From NCBI RefSeq assembly GCF_014905175.1, contig NC_057793.1, positions 5,766,001 through 5,830,000 of the forward strand: a DNA stretch of 64,000 bases. The letters run 5' to 3'. Position 1 is the stretch's first letter. The number at the start of each line of letters is the position of its first letter. The notes beneath the pieces are model-generated. The model saw only the letters and a list, made by a program, of their open reading frames with translations. It was not told the DNA's origin and ran no database searches. The DNA is from Aphidius gifuensis. Taxonomy: Eukaryota; Arthropoda; Insecta; Hymenoptera; Braconidae. Of this stretch, positions 14,691-28,348 are shown piece by piece. Both the position numbers and the translations under genes were made by a program.

Positions 14691-15393
14691 CAAGGGCTCT
14701 CTATAGAATCCCTAAGGGTTTTATTTTATTTTAAAAAAAAAATTTTTTTTTTTTTTCGGGAACATGATGCCTTTTTTTTGTACAAGTATTATTCATACAT
14801 GTATGTAAAATTTTAAGTAGATTTTTCTCTTTTCGTTGCTTGGCTAAAAAGTTTTTTAATATTTTTTTTTTTTTTTATATCCATCATCATCCTTAATTCT
14901 CTTTTATCATTTTTTTTTTTTTTTTATCCCTCTATTTAAGCTCGCACAGAAAATTTATCATGAATGAATTTAAAAATATTTATTATTTTATTTTTTTAAA
15001 AATTCAATAAACAATTTTTTTCAATAGCCAATTGTTATTATTATTTATTTAAAAAATAAAAAATAATTCTTTAAAGTAAAATTGAAAATAATTTATAAAT
15101 TAGATGAAATAAAAAGAGATAAAGAGAGAATAAAAGTATGTAATTTATATTGACAAAACAAATTCGATGAACAAATAGTGATTAATATACTTGAGGGACA
15201 TTTAATTCCCACTGGATATTAGATGATGCTCAACGTTAAAATCATGAACAAGTCTTTTATATAAACACGTGAGGAAAATAATAAACTCACATATATATAT
15301 ACATGTATATTTTAAATACAGAGAACAGGAAATAAACTTAAATTCAATATAAAAAAATATATACAGATGTGATAGTTTAATAATGTTAGTATT

Positions 15394-15436
15394 GATGATG
15401 ATGACGACGATGGTGGTGGTGGTGGTGGTAGTGGTG
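15394..15436. repeat. GAT/GAC/GGT trinucleotide repeat
   Basis: Compound run of GATGATGATGACGACGATGG followed by GGT units. Confidence 0.85.
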
Positions 15437-17440
15437 CATCAGCTGTCGACCTTGGTAGGGTGCAATTACCTCAGAGCCCAACAAAATGAAAAAACAAAGA
15501 TTAAAATGAAATAAGGATAAACAAGAAGGATAAAAAAACATACCAAGTAAAACAATCAAGACCAATAGCCAAGCTCTAAAATCCTTGGATCTACTTTATC
15601 TTTAAATACACAACTTGCTTTTTTCATTTATATTTTTTTTTCTTTTATTTTATTTGTTATCTGGAGATGAAAAATTGATAATTGTTTGCTTGCTGGCAGT
15701 GGTTTACTACATTGCCAAGTTTAGGAAAACTAGATTAAATACCCGCAATCAATCATTGGATTTAATAAAAATAAAAATAAATATATCCATGTGTATCACC
15801 CCAATTTTATCCATCAAGATATTTATTTTTAAATTGTAATTCATTTGTTTTTTTTTTTTTCAACTCAAATTAACAATAAATATTAATTATACTTCTCATG
15901 ATCATTAATGAAAACACATTTAGTTTATTTAATCTATTTTTGTTCAAAGTGATAGTTCATATATTCATATATCTATTTAAATACCAACACACCCTTTAAT
16001 TTATAATTAGCATTTCTTGTAGCATGTACTTAGTAAATTTACTTATTAACCGTAAACGTACTGAGTGTATTCTTCTGTATATATAAATATACTTGAGTTA
16101 ACATGACACTGTTGACTCGTATTAAAATACAAGTTTAAGTTTTAAAGTCGATTTTAGTATTAATTTAATCAAGCAGCTTAGTCTTTATTTTAACAGCTCT
16201 CATGATCTTTTGTATATCACTTGTCTCAGATTCACATTATTATAATATCCACATCAGCAAACTTTATCAACAAATTAAATTCAAAAATAAAACAATATTC
16301 AAGGCAAAAAAATATTGAGAAAATAATTTTTTAAAAATATATTTATGGTCAAAATAAATTGCAGTTGCATTTGGGTATATAAAAAATGAAATATATATTT
16401 TAAAATTAATTTGTAAATATTTTTTATAAATTATCATATGAAAAATATTTATTAAACTTAAAAAAAATATAATTTCATACATTGTATGTTAGTTTGTCAC
16501 ATTATAATTAATTTGTTTTTTAATTTTAATTTATGATTTTTTTTATGACTAATAATTTATCTATTTGCAATTGAAAATAAATATATTTTTTTATTTCAAT
16601 TAATTTATAATTTTTTAAAATACACATCTATATACTTGTTGCATTTTCTGAATATTATGATTTACCTTTAAAACAAGTTTCATACACACGTAGCACAGTG
16701 AGTACGTATATGCAATGTTGGTCATGTTTTAAGTCACATTATTAATATTGCTATATGTATATATTATAAATTTATGAGATATAAATTCTTTCAAGGCATA
16801 TTAGACAAGCCACAAAGTACATCTTGAAAATTCTTGTTATTATTTTTTATCTAATATGTGTGTGCATGTGTGTATGATACAAAAAATATTATTTTATACA
16901 TATGATTTGATTGAATTTCAAATGTAATTTATTCACTTTTTTTTTATTTTATTTATCCAACAATTTTTGCTTTTTTTTTTATCACGATGAGAAATTTTTT
17001 GAGAGAAATAAAAAATTTGTTAACTCAACGAGTATAATTTATTTTTTTTTTTATCAAACTAATTTGTAAATATCACTTGAGTATTTTTACATTAAAAAGA
17101 AATTCAATTAACTGATTGATTAATTTTTTTTTCCTTTTTTTTAACAATACTTAATAAATAATTATTAATTACTCAAGAAAATATTACAAAAAATACAGAA
17201 CAATTAGAATATAAAATTAAAAAAAAATATTATCATAAAGAAAAACTTATTCAATTTGAGTTGTAATTTTTTTTCCTCAAAGTTCAGCTCAATTTGTTGA
17301 ATTTTAAATTTACCAAAAAATAAAAAAGACAAGTAAATTTATCTCAATGGTATATTCTAATATCTGTGAATCTTAAAAAAGATTTACAAACGAAACGATC
17401 AAAATTATTTTACGCGATATAAAATAAAAAATATTTTAAG

Positions 17441-17740
17441 AAATAATAAACTATGTAAAGTTGGTGTTGGCGTTGGTGTGTGTGTTATTTTTTGTGAAGC
17501 TGGAAGAGAGAGAGTATATTGATGGGGTCCGTCGTTGATGTGCGGCTATAGTGGTTGGTTCTTATCCACAATATGTATATATATGTATATACACGTGAGA
17601 AGACCCCGACGGCGAATGATGGTGGGGCCCGAATAGCGGCTCGTATCTTCACCGGGGCTAGAATGTGTCCTTGGACAAGGAGCGTTGACCTTATGCCCAG
17701 AGTGTTGCCTGTACTTTTTAACTTTTATATATATAAATTT
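17441..17740. other. island of balanced base composition, unassigned
   Basis: About 300 bp of far higher GC than the surroundings (GACCCCGACGGCGAATG, GGGGCCCGAATAGCGGC) in a region otherwise nearly pure A/T. The open frame at 17555-17749 has no recognisable domain and no splice context I can defend. It could be an enhancer, a decayed element or a lineage-specific exon. Confidence 0.35.
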
Positions 17741-20700
17741 TATACATGACCTGTGAACATCAGTCAGATAGGGCTAAAAGTTATTTATTTATTTTTTTTT
17801 TTTTTACTTTATTCTTTTTTCATCGTCCCCCAATATTTTTGGACCCTCTGAAAACCAAGTCAAAGGTTAAATCTTGAGATTTTTTTTTTCACATTATCAT
17901 GTCACCCTTCATCTGTCTAAGAGTCATCTCAGTTTATATATATTCTTTGTCGCATAAAAAGTGCCATAGCACAAGTGCCAAAAGAAAAAAAAAAATAAGG
18001 AAAAAAACCCTGTTGTAAATGTAAAAGATCTCGTATCTTCAAAATTTTTTTGCCTCAACATTTATTCTTTTTTAAAATAACCAAAATATTTTGCATCACT
18101 CTACGAATGTTTGTTTCTTTAGATTTAATTTTTTTTCTTCATATTTAATTATTTAACCGAGCCTTTTATTTGACAGTATTAATTTCAAAAAATTTACAAT
18201 TTTATTCAAAAATATGAGTGACTTTAATATAGAATGATTTAATGAAAAAAAAAAAGTTTTAAATAATTTCTTTCAAAGTAAATAATCCTTACAATCACCA
18301 ATTGCAAATGATATAATTTTTTTTTTTAATACTTAATATTTCATCTTAAAAGTAAAATTTTATCAAGCAAGTGTTACAAATAGTTGAATTTCGTTTATTA
18401 GTTCGTTTATGGATTCAAGCTGTTGCCGAAAATAAGGGCGAATATCAGCCATCATTTACAAAACACTTTGCTTGAGCCACGATATAAAGTCTTGTGTTTC
18501 CCCATCAGTACTTTTGTTGAGTTGTATTATTACTACAGCAAATGGCAAACTTGGGGTTAGCGCCCTGCATTACATGCTCTTTCTTGCACATATAAAGAAA
18601 AGAAAAATAATATATATAATCTATATATTTTGTTGATCAACATATAACAATACACACAAAAAAATACCCTCTTTTAAATAAAATAATTCATAACAACATT
18701 GTTTCTATTGTAATAATCATCATAAAAATAATTCATAATTTCCAGCCGATACCTGTAATAATCCACCATCCATATGCCTTTCATTATATTTTTTTTCTTT
18801 GGTTCAATATTAAGTCATGACAAGGCATTTTCTTCTATAAGTATACTAGTGTATATACTTATTGATTGCGCAAATAACCTGCAACTACTTGACTATATAT
18901 CGACGGCGTCATTTAATTACGCCAAAGCGGATGAAGATATTCATTTAGGCCAGGGACGCGCAAGTCAGCAACGTATAGACAACTCAACTATATACTGCAC
19001 TTCCATCATCAGCAATAAATTTTAAAACTATCCATTTTTTTTTTTTTACATTTAATATTTCTTTTGAAGATCAAAATAATTCATTGTATTGTTGTACAAA
19101 CTATATTTATTATGAATAACTTTGCAAGCAGTTTGACTTATAGTCTTGAAAAATTTACTATTTATGCGCACGCGGGTTTATGTTTTGCACGATGCTTTAA
19201 ATACTTTGAAAGTAATCTTCTCAAAATTAAGAATTTATCAAAGAAATTTTTCGAAAAATATTTCGAGATATTTTAACAAATTGCTGTATCATAATAATCC
19301 GGGAGAGAGAAAAAATATACAAAATAGTTTAGCCAATGGAATAACAATTTTACAAAATTTTTTTTTATTTTTTTTCTATTATTATTATAATAGAATAAAT
19401 AAATAAATAAATTTACTGTTATGTATACTTGAAAGCAAGCTTGAAAGAATATTTTTTTTTTAATTTTCTTCCATTCAATATAATTCATATGAACAATTTA
19501 TCATGCAACTTTTACTCCTAGATTTTTAAAAAATTAAATATTTAAAAAAAAAAAAGTAACGAGAAATTCCAGCATAATATTGTATATGATTTAAATGAGA
19601 TATTATACCGTGTATATAATAGTGCACGTGTATAGTGTAAAAGGTGTAACCTGTTACGAGTATTCATTGGATTGTAAGCAAAGTTCCGGGGCAGGGGAAA
19701 CAAACATGCATTATCCTACATTACATTTCATTGCGTTAAACTCACACAACAATAATATAAAAATACTGCAGGATCACATCAAAGTGTATATATGCGAATT
19801 GTGAACGGCGAAAGTACACAGCGCGTAACCTGAAAAACAATGTTGCATTGTGCGTGGTGCAGAGGGGCGTTAACCCAGGTCAGCAACTGTTGGACGAACT
19901 GTTGAGGTTCGTTTACTTCTGAGACGATGCATACCAATGTCTACTACAACTACACATTTAATATTTATTTTTTAAAATTATGTTACGTGTATTTTTAAAC
20001 TAGTGATGAAAGCTCTAAGCTCATGATTCGCGACTGCGCCGTTTTTATTTTTTAAAATGACGTAATTTTGATTTTTGACCGTCAAATTTGTTATTCAATT
20101 TATGCCGATTATTTTTCTATATTGATTATGATTTTTCATGATAAATAATCTTTATTTTTATTTAAAAAAATTTAAATCTGATTAGTTATTATATTAAATG
20201 TTGAGCTCAAGTATAATTTTAATTTTTTATTAAATTTTTCTATGCAATCGTAAGATGATCTTGAGAGAAAAATAATTATTCTGCAAATATATAAATAAAT
20301 AAATAAAAGGCTTTTGCTTATTTGCAAGTTTTGGCTGATATAAGCATTCCCACATATCTAGAAAATATACATAATTGAAAAAAGGAAGAAAAAAAAAAAA
20401 AAGGGAAATTCAATGGGCAGACTAACAGGATTCCAACGACTAGCAATAAATAACAGCGTATGTGAAAATAAATTATCCTCGTGTGCTTTCTTCATCTGCA
20501 AAATGAGCAAATGTAGAAACAAGAAAAAAAATATATATATTTAATTTATTAATCGTTCAATTAATCAACGATAGACAAATCCGATAAAAAGATAGTTGAA
20601 AAATGAAAAAAAAAAAGAATCAAGTTTATTAAGTTTGTGTGAGAAAATAATACTGAAAATGTTGATGATAATTTAATTTTCACGTTTGTATGATTTGGTA

Positions 20701-23358
20701 TAAATTGTAATTACAGTATGGGCCCAAGCGAGACATGAAGAATATTTATAAATGTAAAAAAAGAAAAGAAAAAAAAAGAAAAAAATTACCAGTGGGAATC
20801 GTCGAGTCGTGAACAAATAGTTGTGCCCTGCGCGTACTTGCCTGGTTGCTTTTGCTTTGGTTCGTTTTGGTTTGGTTGCTTGGTGAGTACACCAGGAATA
20901 TTTTGTTGAAGCTAGTGGATGAAGAGAGAAAAAGGGAGAGAGAGACATTGGTATATAGGATTGCTAAATTGGTGGTGGAAGTAGCAGTAGACACTGCTCC
21001 AGGAGCATCAAGGGATGAAGAAGAGCAAGACGAGTGTCCCTTTGGAAGTTTATAAAGCTTTAGGATGTACAGCTGTGTGCTTGGATTGGGGAAAATGACA
21101 CAAAAAAAAAAAAATCATTCGTTGGATACAGAAAAATCGTTGAGGAGGTACTTGGATGATCGATAGAGTCTACTTATTATCTTCTCATTTGTCAATCTTT
21201 TGTTACTGATTTCAAAGTGTTTATTGCCAATATATTTTTGATACTTTCGAAAACTTTATTAAGACTTGATTTTATCAAGATAAAAAAATAATACACACCC
21301 TCCTGTTGTTTTGTGACAACATAACGCAAAAAATAAAATAAAAGCTCGTTTTTTTTTTTGATTGGGGATTGAATGATGTATCGACAGCGTTAACAATTTT
21401 TAAAATCTTTGAAAAAAGTTTTATCTTCCTCAAGGAATTGACATTGAACTTTTACTTTTTCTTTATTCTATTTTGAGAAGGAAATTTCACGCCCTTGAAT
21501 TATCCATCTCAAAATAAAAGTATAATATTTCAAAAAAAAAAATTTTATTTTTCATTTCATCTCTTCTATTTATTTTATTTTTTTTTTCAAAATCATTTGT
21601 CTTTTGGAATGTTTGGAAAGTACTTTTGGCCAAAAAAGATTTTTTTTTTTTTTGTTATATAGAATATTAGGCGTTGAGACAACATTATCCAAGACCACCC
21701 AGGCAAAAAAGAAAAAAAAAAAAAAATTTTAAGTTGATGCGAATATGGCGTAGCGTCATTCGTCAATGTTGTTTCATAAAACTTTGCGGCATTTCTTTTG
21801 AAACTAGTCTATCATAGAAAAAATAAAAAACATTTATTATTATTTTTGCTTTAAGCCTTTCTTTTTGAACTTGTCTTCATCATGCGCGTCTTGTTATAAG
21901 CTTTGGAATTTTTCAAAGCTTCTTTTTGATCTTTATTTAACCTTTTTTTAGCATATTTAATTTACAAAACAATTTGCCAACAACAAAGCCTACTAATTAT
22001 AATTTTTATAATGTAAAATAATTAAATGAAACTATTAATTAAAATATATATTAACATGTAAAAATTATTTTGTTTGTTTCAGGTAAGTTTTGTCACATCC
22101 AAACTGCATCAAATTTTTTTTCAAAAGGACCGAACTCTTCACAGCCAGGTTTTCGTCCTACACTTTTTTTTTCTTATTTTTATTCAATAAGGGTATGTAA
22201 GGTTAAAAATAATAAAAATAAAATCAAATAATACATGTATATTTAAAATAAAACGACAAGCTAAAATTGGAGACTTTCAATTACTTTAAGTACCAAGTTT
22301 TTGCGCATCGTGAGCTTTGACAAGGTCTCATGACTCGCTTGAAATTTTAATAAGTTTTTGGCAGCCATTTTATCATTGCAAGCTGTATATTTCGCGGTCT
22401 CTGTCCTTCATTTGATAAGAAATACCGTCAACTTTAACCGGGTGACAATAAGAAAAGGGTTTATTCGTTTCCATGACAACCAAGAAATTCTAAAAACTTT
22501 TGTGATAAAATTGTACTTAAGGATACTCGAGAGAATTTCTTGTTGCTTATATATTTATTTTATAACCTCGTAAAATCATGTAAACGATTTTTTAATTTAT
22601 CCTATTTCATCGGTTCTCCTTTTTTTATATTTATTTATTTTTTTTTCTTAATTTACAATTACAAATCGTTTTTTTTTTTTTTTTAAATTTTTATCTTATC
22701 GATGATATCACAAAGTTAAATAGTCAAAAATTATATTTTTAAAATTTTCTAAAAAAGAAAAAACAAAAGTTATCATCAATCAATCATTAAAAAAAAATAT
22801 ATTTTTTAATAAACTTAATTATTTTCTTTAAAAGATTAATATATATTTTTTTAAATTTTTTGTTATTTTCTTTTGTACAATTAAATTGAATTATCACATT
22901 AAAAAATATATACAAAAACCATCAGACTAAAAAATAATGAAAAAGTCACCGACAATAGCTGTGAATATATATTTTTTTTCATAAAAATTGTGTGTTGATT
23001 GTGTAGCACGCAAGGTCGTTAAGATATATATATATATTTTTATTTCCATAATATGACTTCACCTCGTCGTTCATTCTACACCCCAAAATGTGTATGAACA
23101 AATAGTGCGGGTGTACAAAGGTAACTGTTTCTAGGTGGATAAGCATTAATACCTACAAAGAATGGACCTCTTTTTACCCTCTACCCTCTTTCACCCCTTG
23201 ATCCTCCATACACACACACATACCTGTACATATGATATATGAAAATGCCAAATTCAGAACCACCATGCAAACAGACTATGTAGAATTTCGCCAAGGGAGA
23301 AATAAATATATCGGGGTTGAGACAGATGAGAATTGCTCGGTTTATATAAATATATAAT

Positions 23359-23377
23359 ACACACACACACACACACT
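23359..23377. repeat. (AC)n microsatellite
   Basis: Nine or so AC units. Confidence 0.85.
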
Positions 23378-24507
23378 CTCACATGTCTATGGGGTTAAAC
23401 TGTGGCTGTTTTGTACATTAGGGAAAACAGATGAAATTCTATATGTCTAACAAACCTTGGGAAAATTAGTTGTTATATATATAAATACGTCCATTCTATT
23501 TTTACGATTCACTTAGTTCATTTTGAATTATTTGATTTTCGGAATAATCAAATTTTACACCCAGGATTCACATGTTTTAGGCGAAAATCAAAATATATAT
23601 TTATCATATTATGGAAAATTTTAAACTGGAACTTTGGGGGGTTTATATTTGTCATATGAATTATTTAATTTTTTTATGGAAAAAATTATAATTCAGGTGG
23701 TTGAATAATATATGTCTGTGGGATATATGACTCTTGCTTCATATCGACTGGCTCTATATGTCTACATATTGTATTTTTTTTATCTTTGAATTAAGTAAAC
23801 TATTTTATTTATTTATTTTTTTTTTTCTACATTAAATATTCTTATTGTACGCCTACAGAATGTTTTATATTTTTTTTTTGGTTAATTAAAATTTACCAAC
23901 ACGTAAATTTGTAGAATGAAAAATTAATTTTTTAAAACTTCTAGAAGTTTTAGAAAATTTATTAAAATTAATTTTTAAAAAGTTTTAGTTAATTTTGTAC
24001 TATTTTTTAACACAATTTTTATTTGTAACTTGAAAATTAAAATTTATTAATCATTTGGAAAAAAAAGTCAAACAAAAAAAATAATTATTTACTCCAAAAT
24101 TATATAAACAATAAACTAGCATTTTTTAAATATTTTTCTATTAGTATATATACAGCTCGAAAAATAATGTTAAATATATTTTTTGTCCATTTCTATAGCT
24201 TTTTTTCTTTCATAGAAATGAATCAATATATAGAATGTGTATGTATACATATGAGTAAAAAAAAAAAACATAAAAGTATCTTTCTTCAAGAGATACTCGA
24301 CTTTTTAATGAAGAAAAAAACACGTCCGGTCGGAAATGGTCTTGACTTGCATCACGTAATAGTCTGCATAACCTCACACACACATTCACAAGCTAGATTG
24401 TTATGTAAAATATATGTGTGTATGTGTGTGGCACTTGTGTACAATTGGCAAAGTATATTTGTATTTTACATAAAAAGTTTTTGATTATAGTTGGAGGCTT
24501 GGAGCTC

Positions 24508-24530
24508 GTGTGTGTGTGTGTGTGTGTGTT
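24508..24530. repeat. (TG)n microsatellite
   Basis: About eleven GT units following GGAGCTC. Confidence 0.9.
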
Positions 24531-25800
24531 GGGTATAATTTAATGGAGTAGTTGATCATGTGTTTATATAAATATCATCTAGATTTTATTTTTCAACAAT
24601 AGCATTACAAACTAGTGAATGTTAAATAAAAAAAAACTATGGAAATGACGTTTTCCTACAACAGATAGTCGCTATGTTTGACCTTATTGATTTTATGTTA
24701 TTTTTTCAACTCTTTGTAAGAAAAAAACTTTTTTTTTTTTTTTCAAAATAAATAAAAACAATAATAACCACTTATCAAACGTGATTTCAACTGTTTTGGC
24801 TTGTACGTGACTATGGCTTTGCTTTAAAAGTTTACACATAAACTTGAACTACCCTTTTGGAAATAAAAATAAACTGGATGCAATAAGAAATGAAAAAGCA
24901 TATTTTTAAATAAGAAAAAAAAAAAAAAAATACTTGAAAATTTTAAAGTTATATTATCTTTTTTTTTTTTTGAATTTTCAACTTGACAATTTTTATAGGG
25001 TATATAGTAAATTATATTATAGAAATAAAAAAAAAAAAAAATACATAAATAAAAGGTCAACATAAATAGCCACTTGAAAATTCGTCGCACTTGGCTTTCA
25101 TATATATTTTAGAGAATATTTCGTTGAGCTCTCACTCTTGGGGGGTCGAAAAAAAATACATACACGTAAGTCTACCCTCTTTTGACAAAACTTTGGTGAC
25201 TATCAACCTACCATAAAAATATTTACGTTTTAAAATAATAATAAACTCAGTTGATTTTCGAAATTCACATTGAAATTTAACAACAAAAGTTTTTTTTTCC
25301 ATTGGTTTTTCGAAAAACCTAGCCTGATAAAAAAATATCTCCTTGAAAATATATTTCAAAACTATTCTTATCCCCAAGTATCGCCTATAATTTTTCAAAA
25401 CAATTAATTTCTAAACCCAAAAATTTCAAATAAATTTAAAAATAAAATACCAGATAAAAATTACATAAAAATGACGCAAAGTAACATGATAAATTTAAAA
25501 AAAATAATAAATAAATATAAAAAAAAAGTAAAATAACATGCATTGTATCTGAATAGTTGTTTCCAGCTGTTCTTTTGAATTTCTATTGTAAATGTAGTGA
25601 TGTGCGTTGTGGAATTGAAGCAACACGAGTTTGTGGCACGATATTCTACCTGAGTTAAATACTAGAAATTTTTTTCAATAGATTTTTATACCTTCACATG
25701 CATTTTATTTACACATTGGCCATAGGCAAGTTTCTACAACTCTATATGATACACCCATATGTCCTAGTAGTAGTAGTAAAAGTAGAAGAAAAAAAAAATA

Positions 25801-26400
25801 AAAATACCCAGCTATAAGTGTGAATGTAGCCCCTGATGTTTTCTATCCAGGAAGACCTTGGAACGATAGAACAACCGACCCTACTGCAGTCATGCCACCC
25901 CTCTTTTGACAGAATTCGCCCCCTCTGAATATTTTCTATTCGACATTTTGGTTTTCATGCCAGTCGCCCCCGTGCCCTGCTACAACTCACATCCGCAGGG
26001 CTCCAAAAAAAAACAAAATAATCTTCCACGTTTTTTTTTTTTTTTTTCATTTTTCTTTTAGTTTTTTTTGGTTAGTTTTTCATTATTGTGCACACTTGGA
26101 TTAATTTATTTTTAAATTGTTGAATGAGTTCATTAACTAAAAATAGTGATAAATGTTTTAAGTGTATGTATCATTTTTTTTTTGTTGAGTACTTGGACAG
26201 TGTTGCAATATTACATATAATCAATTGGATAACTTGATGTTTATTTTCTCATCGGAATTGGAATATTGTGGTGTGTGATTAAAATTAATTAGTGTAAAAA
26301 AATTAGTGTGCATATGGAATAAATTATAAAAAGGAATACTAAGAAATAAAATAATTAATTTTCGAGTCATCATTTTGAGAATAAAGGTACATATAATTTT
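25801..26400 (+). other. balanced island plus candidate 5'UTR-like segment
   Basis: 25830-26010 is GC-richer (ATGCCACCCCTC, CGCCCCCGTGCCCTGC). Then 26080-26396 is GTG-rich leader-like sequence (TTTTAAGTGTATGTATC, GTGGTGTGTGA) ending at a possible donor AATAAAG|GTACAT (26389). It could be another alternative first exon of jing; no core promoter motif is correctly spaced. Confidence 0.2.
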
Positions 26401-27790
26401 TTTCATGAATATATATTTAATAATAGAAAAAAAAAAAAGTCATTTTAAGCCAGATAATCTTCTTACCTGAGAAATATATATATTTTTTTTTTCTTTAAAA
26501 GGCTTTTTATTCTTGTTGGATTGTTACTTTGGAGGGTCAATTGAAAATAAGAAATATTACTTGAATATTTTTTCTACTAAAAAATAGACAAACTAGAAAC
26601 ATTGTAATATTTTTTTTTCGTTTCTCCCTTTTTTGATGCTTTAATTTTGATTTATTATACGTGACAGAAAATCAAGTTTTACCTTTTTTTGAGTATTCAT
26701 AAGTCATGATAATAAATGTTGATTTTTAAACTTCAATGTATGCTAATAGTTATGTTGGTTATATGAAAGGTCATGGTTTTAAAATTGACTTTATTAAGTG
26801 ATGACAAAAAAATACAATAAATCATGAAAAAATAAATATAATAAATTTGATAATTTTGAGTAGTTTGTCGTTAAAATTCATTGATTTTTATTGAAAATTA
26901 TTTAACCATGAAAGAAATTTAGGAAGTGAAATCTACAATATGGTTTTTACAGCCAATATACGCCCTAAACCAATAAAACCTTTGGTTCATCTTTTTAAAA
27001 ACTTGCTCCCTTCTTACTTGTTAGGTATACACAAATAAAAATATACACATATATGCCTGGACATTTACAGAAGACCAGCTGTACATTCCCTCTTATTTTA
27101 TTTTGTTGAAAAAAAAAAATATAAAAAACATCATCATGTAGTTTGGAGAATATTTTGTACATTCAAGACCAAAAACCATCTGATACTCCCACGTGTTTAC
27201 TGAGCATTCGAGCAAACTTCTTCTTATATGAAAACCACAAGAGATATATTTTTTTTTTTTATTTTTATTATTTTATATAAAGTACAGTGAATTAGCACGT
27301 AATCCAAAGAGTTTTTATTATTTCTTTTATTGTTATTGGGTGTTTTGGAAAACTAATAATACAACATATGAAAAAATATTTTATTTCATAATTTAATTAC
27401 TCGATAATTATATACTAAATAATTATGAATATTAACTTTCAAATAATAACAAAATTTAGTCGATACAATTACAAATTAATTTATTTTTAGAAAAATGAAT
27501 ATTATTTTTAACCAAAGTTTATGATAAAATTAAATTAAATAAGTTTTTAGAAATGTATAATGTTTTGTAAAGAAACACATACAATAAAATGTTTGCTGTT
27601 ATTTTTTTTGGAAATTATTTACTAGAATATTTGAAGTTTAGAAAATATTTTTATTAGATATATTTACTTGTGACAAGAAATTGTACAACATGAATTAAAT
27701 AAATATACAAATTTGTTTATAATTTAACAAAAGTAATTTTAAAAACCTCTAGAAAGTTAGCACACCACAATGGGCACAAACTAATATATA
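26401..27790. other. non-coding, AT-rich
   Basis: Nothing recognisable apart from a CACGTG at 27190-27195. Confidence 0.5.
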
Positions 27791-28348
27791 GTTTTTGTGC
27801 TTTAATATATTTTTTTTATGCAATGTTGTGCTAACTTAATATTAAGCCAACACAACTTCTTCAATAATTAACTTATTCTAATGAACTCTTGACCAAAATT
27901 ATGTGCTTTTTATGTGTTTCAGCTCTACGTTTAATTTAATTTTTTATTACAATTACTTTTTATTTAAATAATGTTTTTTTTTAATTATTAGGAAAAAAAA
28001 AAAATTATTCAAATAAAAAGTAATTGAAAAAAAAATTTAATTTAAACGTAGAATGAAAACACATAAAAAGCACATAATTTTGGTCAAGAGTTCATCAGAA
28101 TAAGGTAATTATTAAAGAAGTTGTGTTAACTTAATATTAAGCTAGCACAACATTGTTAGAAAAAAAAATTATTTAAATAAAAAGTAATTGTAATAAAAAA
28201 TTAAATTCAACGTAGAACCAAAACACATAAAAAGCACATAATCTTGGTCAAGAGTTCATTAAAATAAGTTGATTATTAAAGAAGTTGTGTTGGCTTAATA
28301 TTAAGTTAGCACAACATTGCATAAAAAAAATATATTAAAGCACAAAAA
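27791..28348. mobile_element. foldback / MITE-like element with one left and two right arms
   Basis: The left arm (27791 to about 27982) is an imperfect reverse complement of the right outer arm (about 28160-28348): for instance GTTAGCACAACATTGCATAA at 28304 mirrors TTATGCAATGTTGTGCTAAC in the left arm. Between them lies a third copy (about 27992-28159) in the same orientation as the outer right arm. All carry the words AACACATAAAAAGCACATAA, GGTCAAGAGTTCAT and AAGAAGTTGTGTT or their complements. There is no open frame and I see no clear target-site duplication. Confidence 0.7.

Larger units (their letters stand above)
12699..17440. other. non-coding, AT-rich, with a homeodomain-type dyad
   Basis: No coding exon that I trust. 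A minimal ATG-AG|GT splice context occurs at 13363-13368. A balanced island at 14490-14720 carries two CAGGTG-class E-boxes and the dyad described separately. Confidence 0.45.
17741..25800. other. non-coding, AT-rich
   Basis: Balanced islands at 18400-18580, 19600-19950 (CACGTG at 19625), 20770-21060, 22260-22460 and 23050-23230. No exon, tRNA or rRNA recognised. Confidence 0.5.

Noticed and set aside
15694..15701. TGGCAGTG, identical to the first eight bases of miR-34
   Set aside because: The following bases do not match miR-34 and no precursor hairpin forms.
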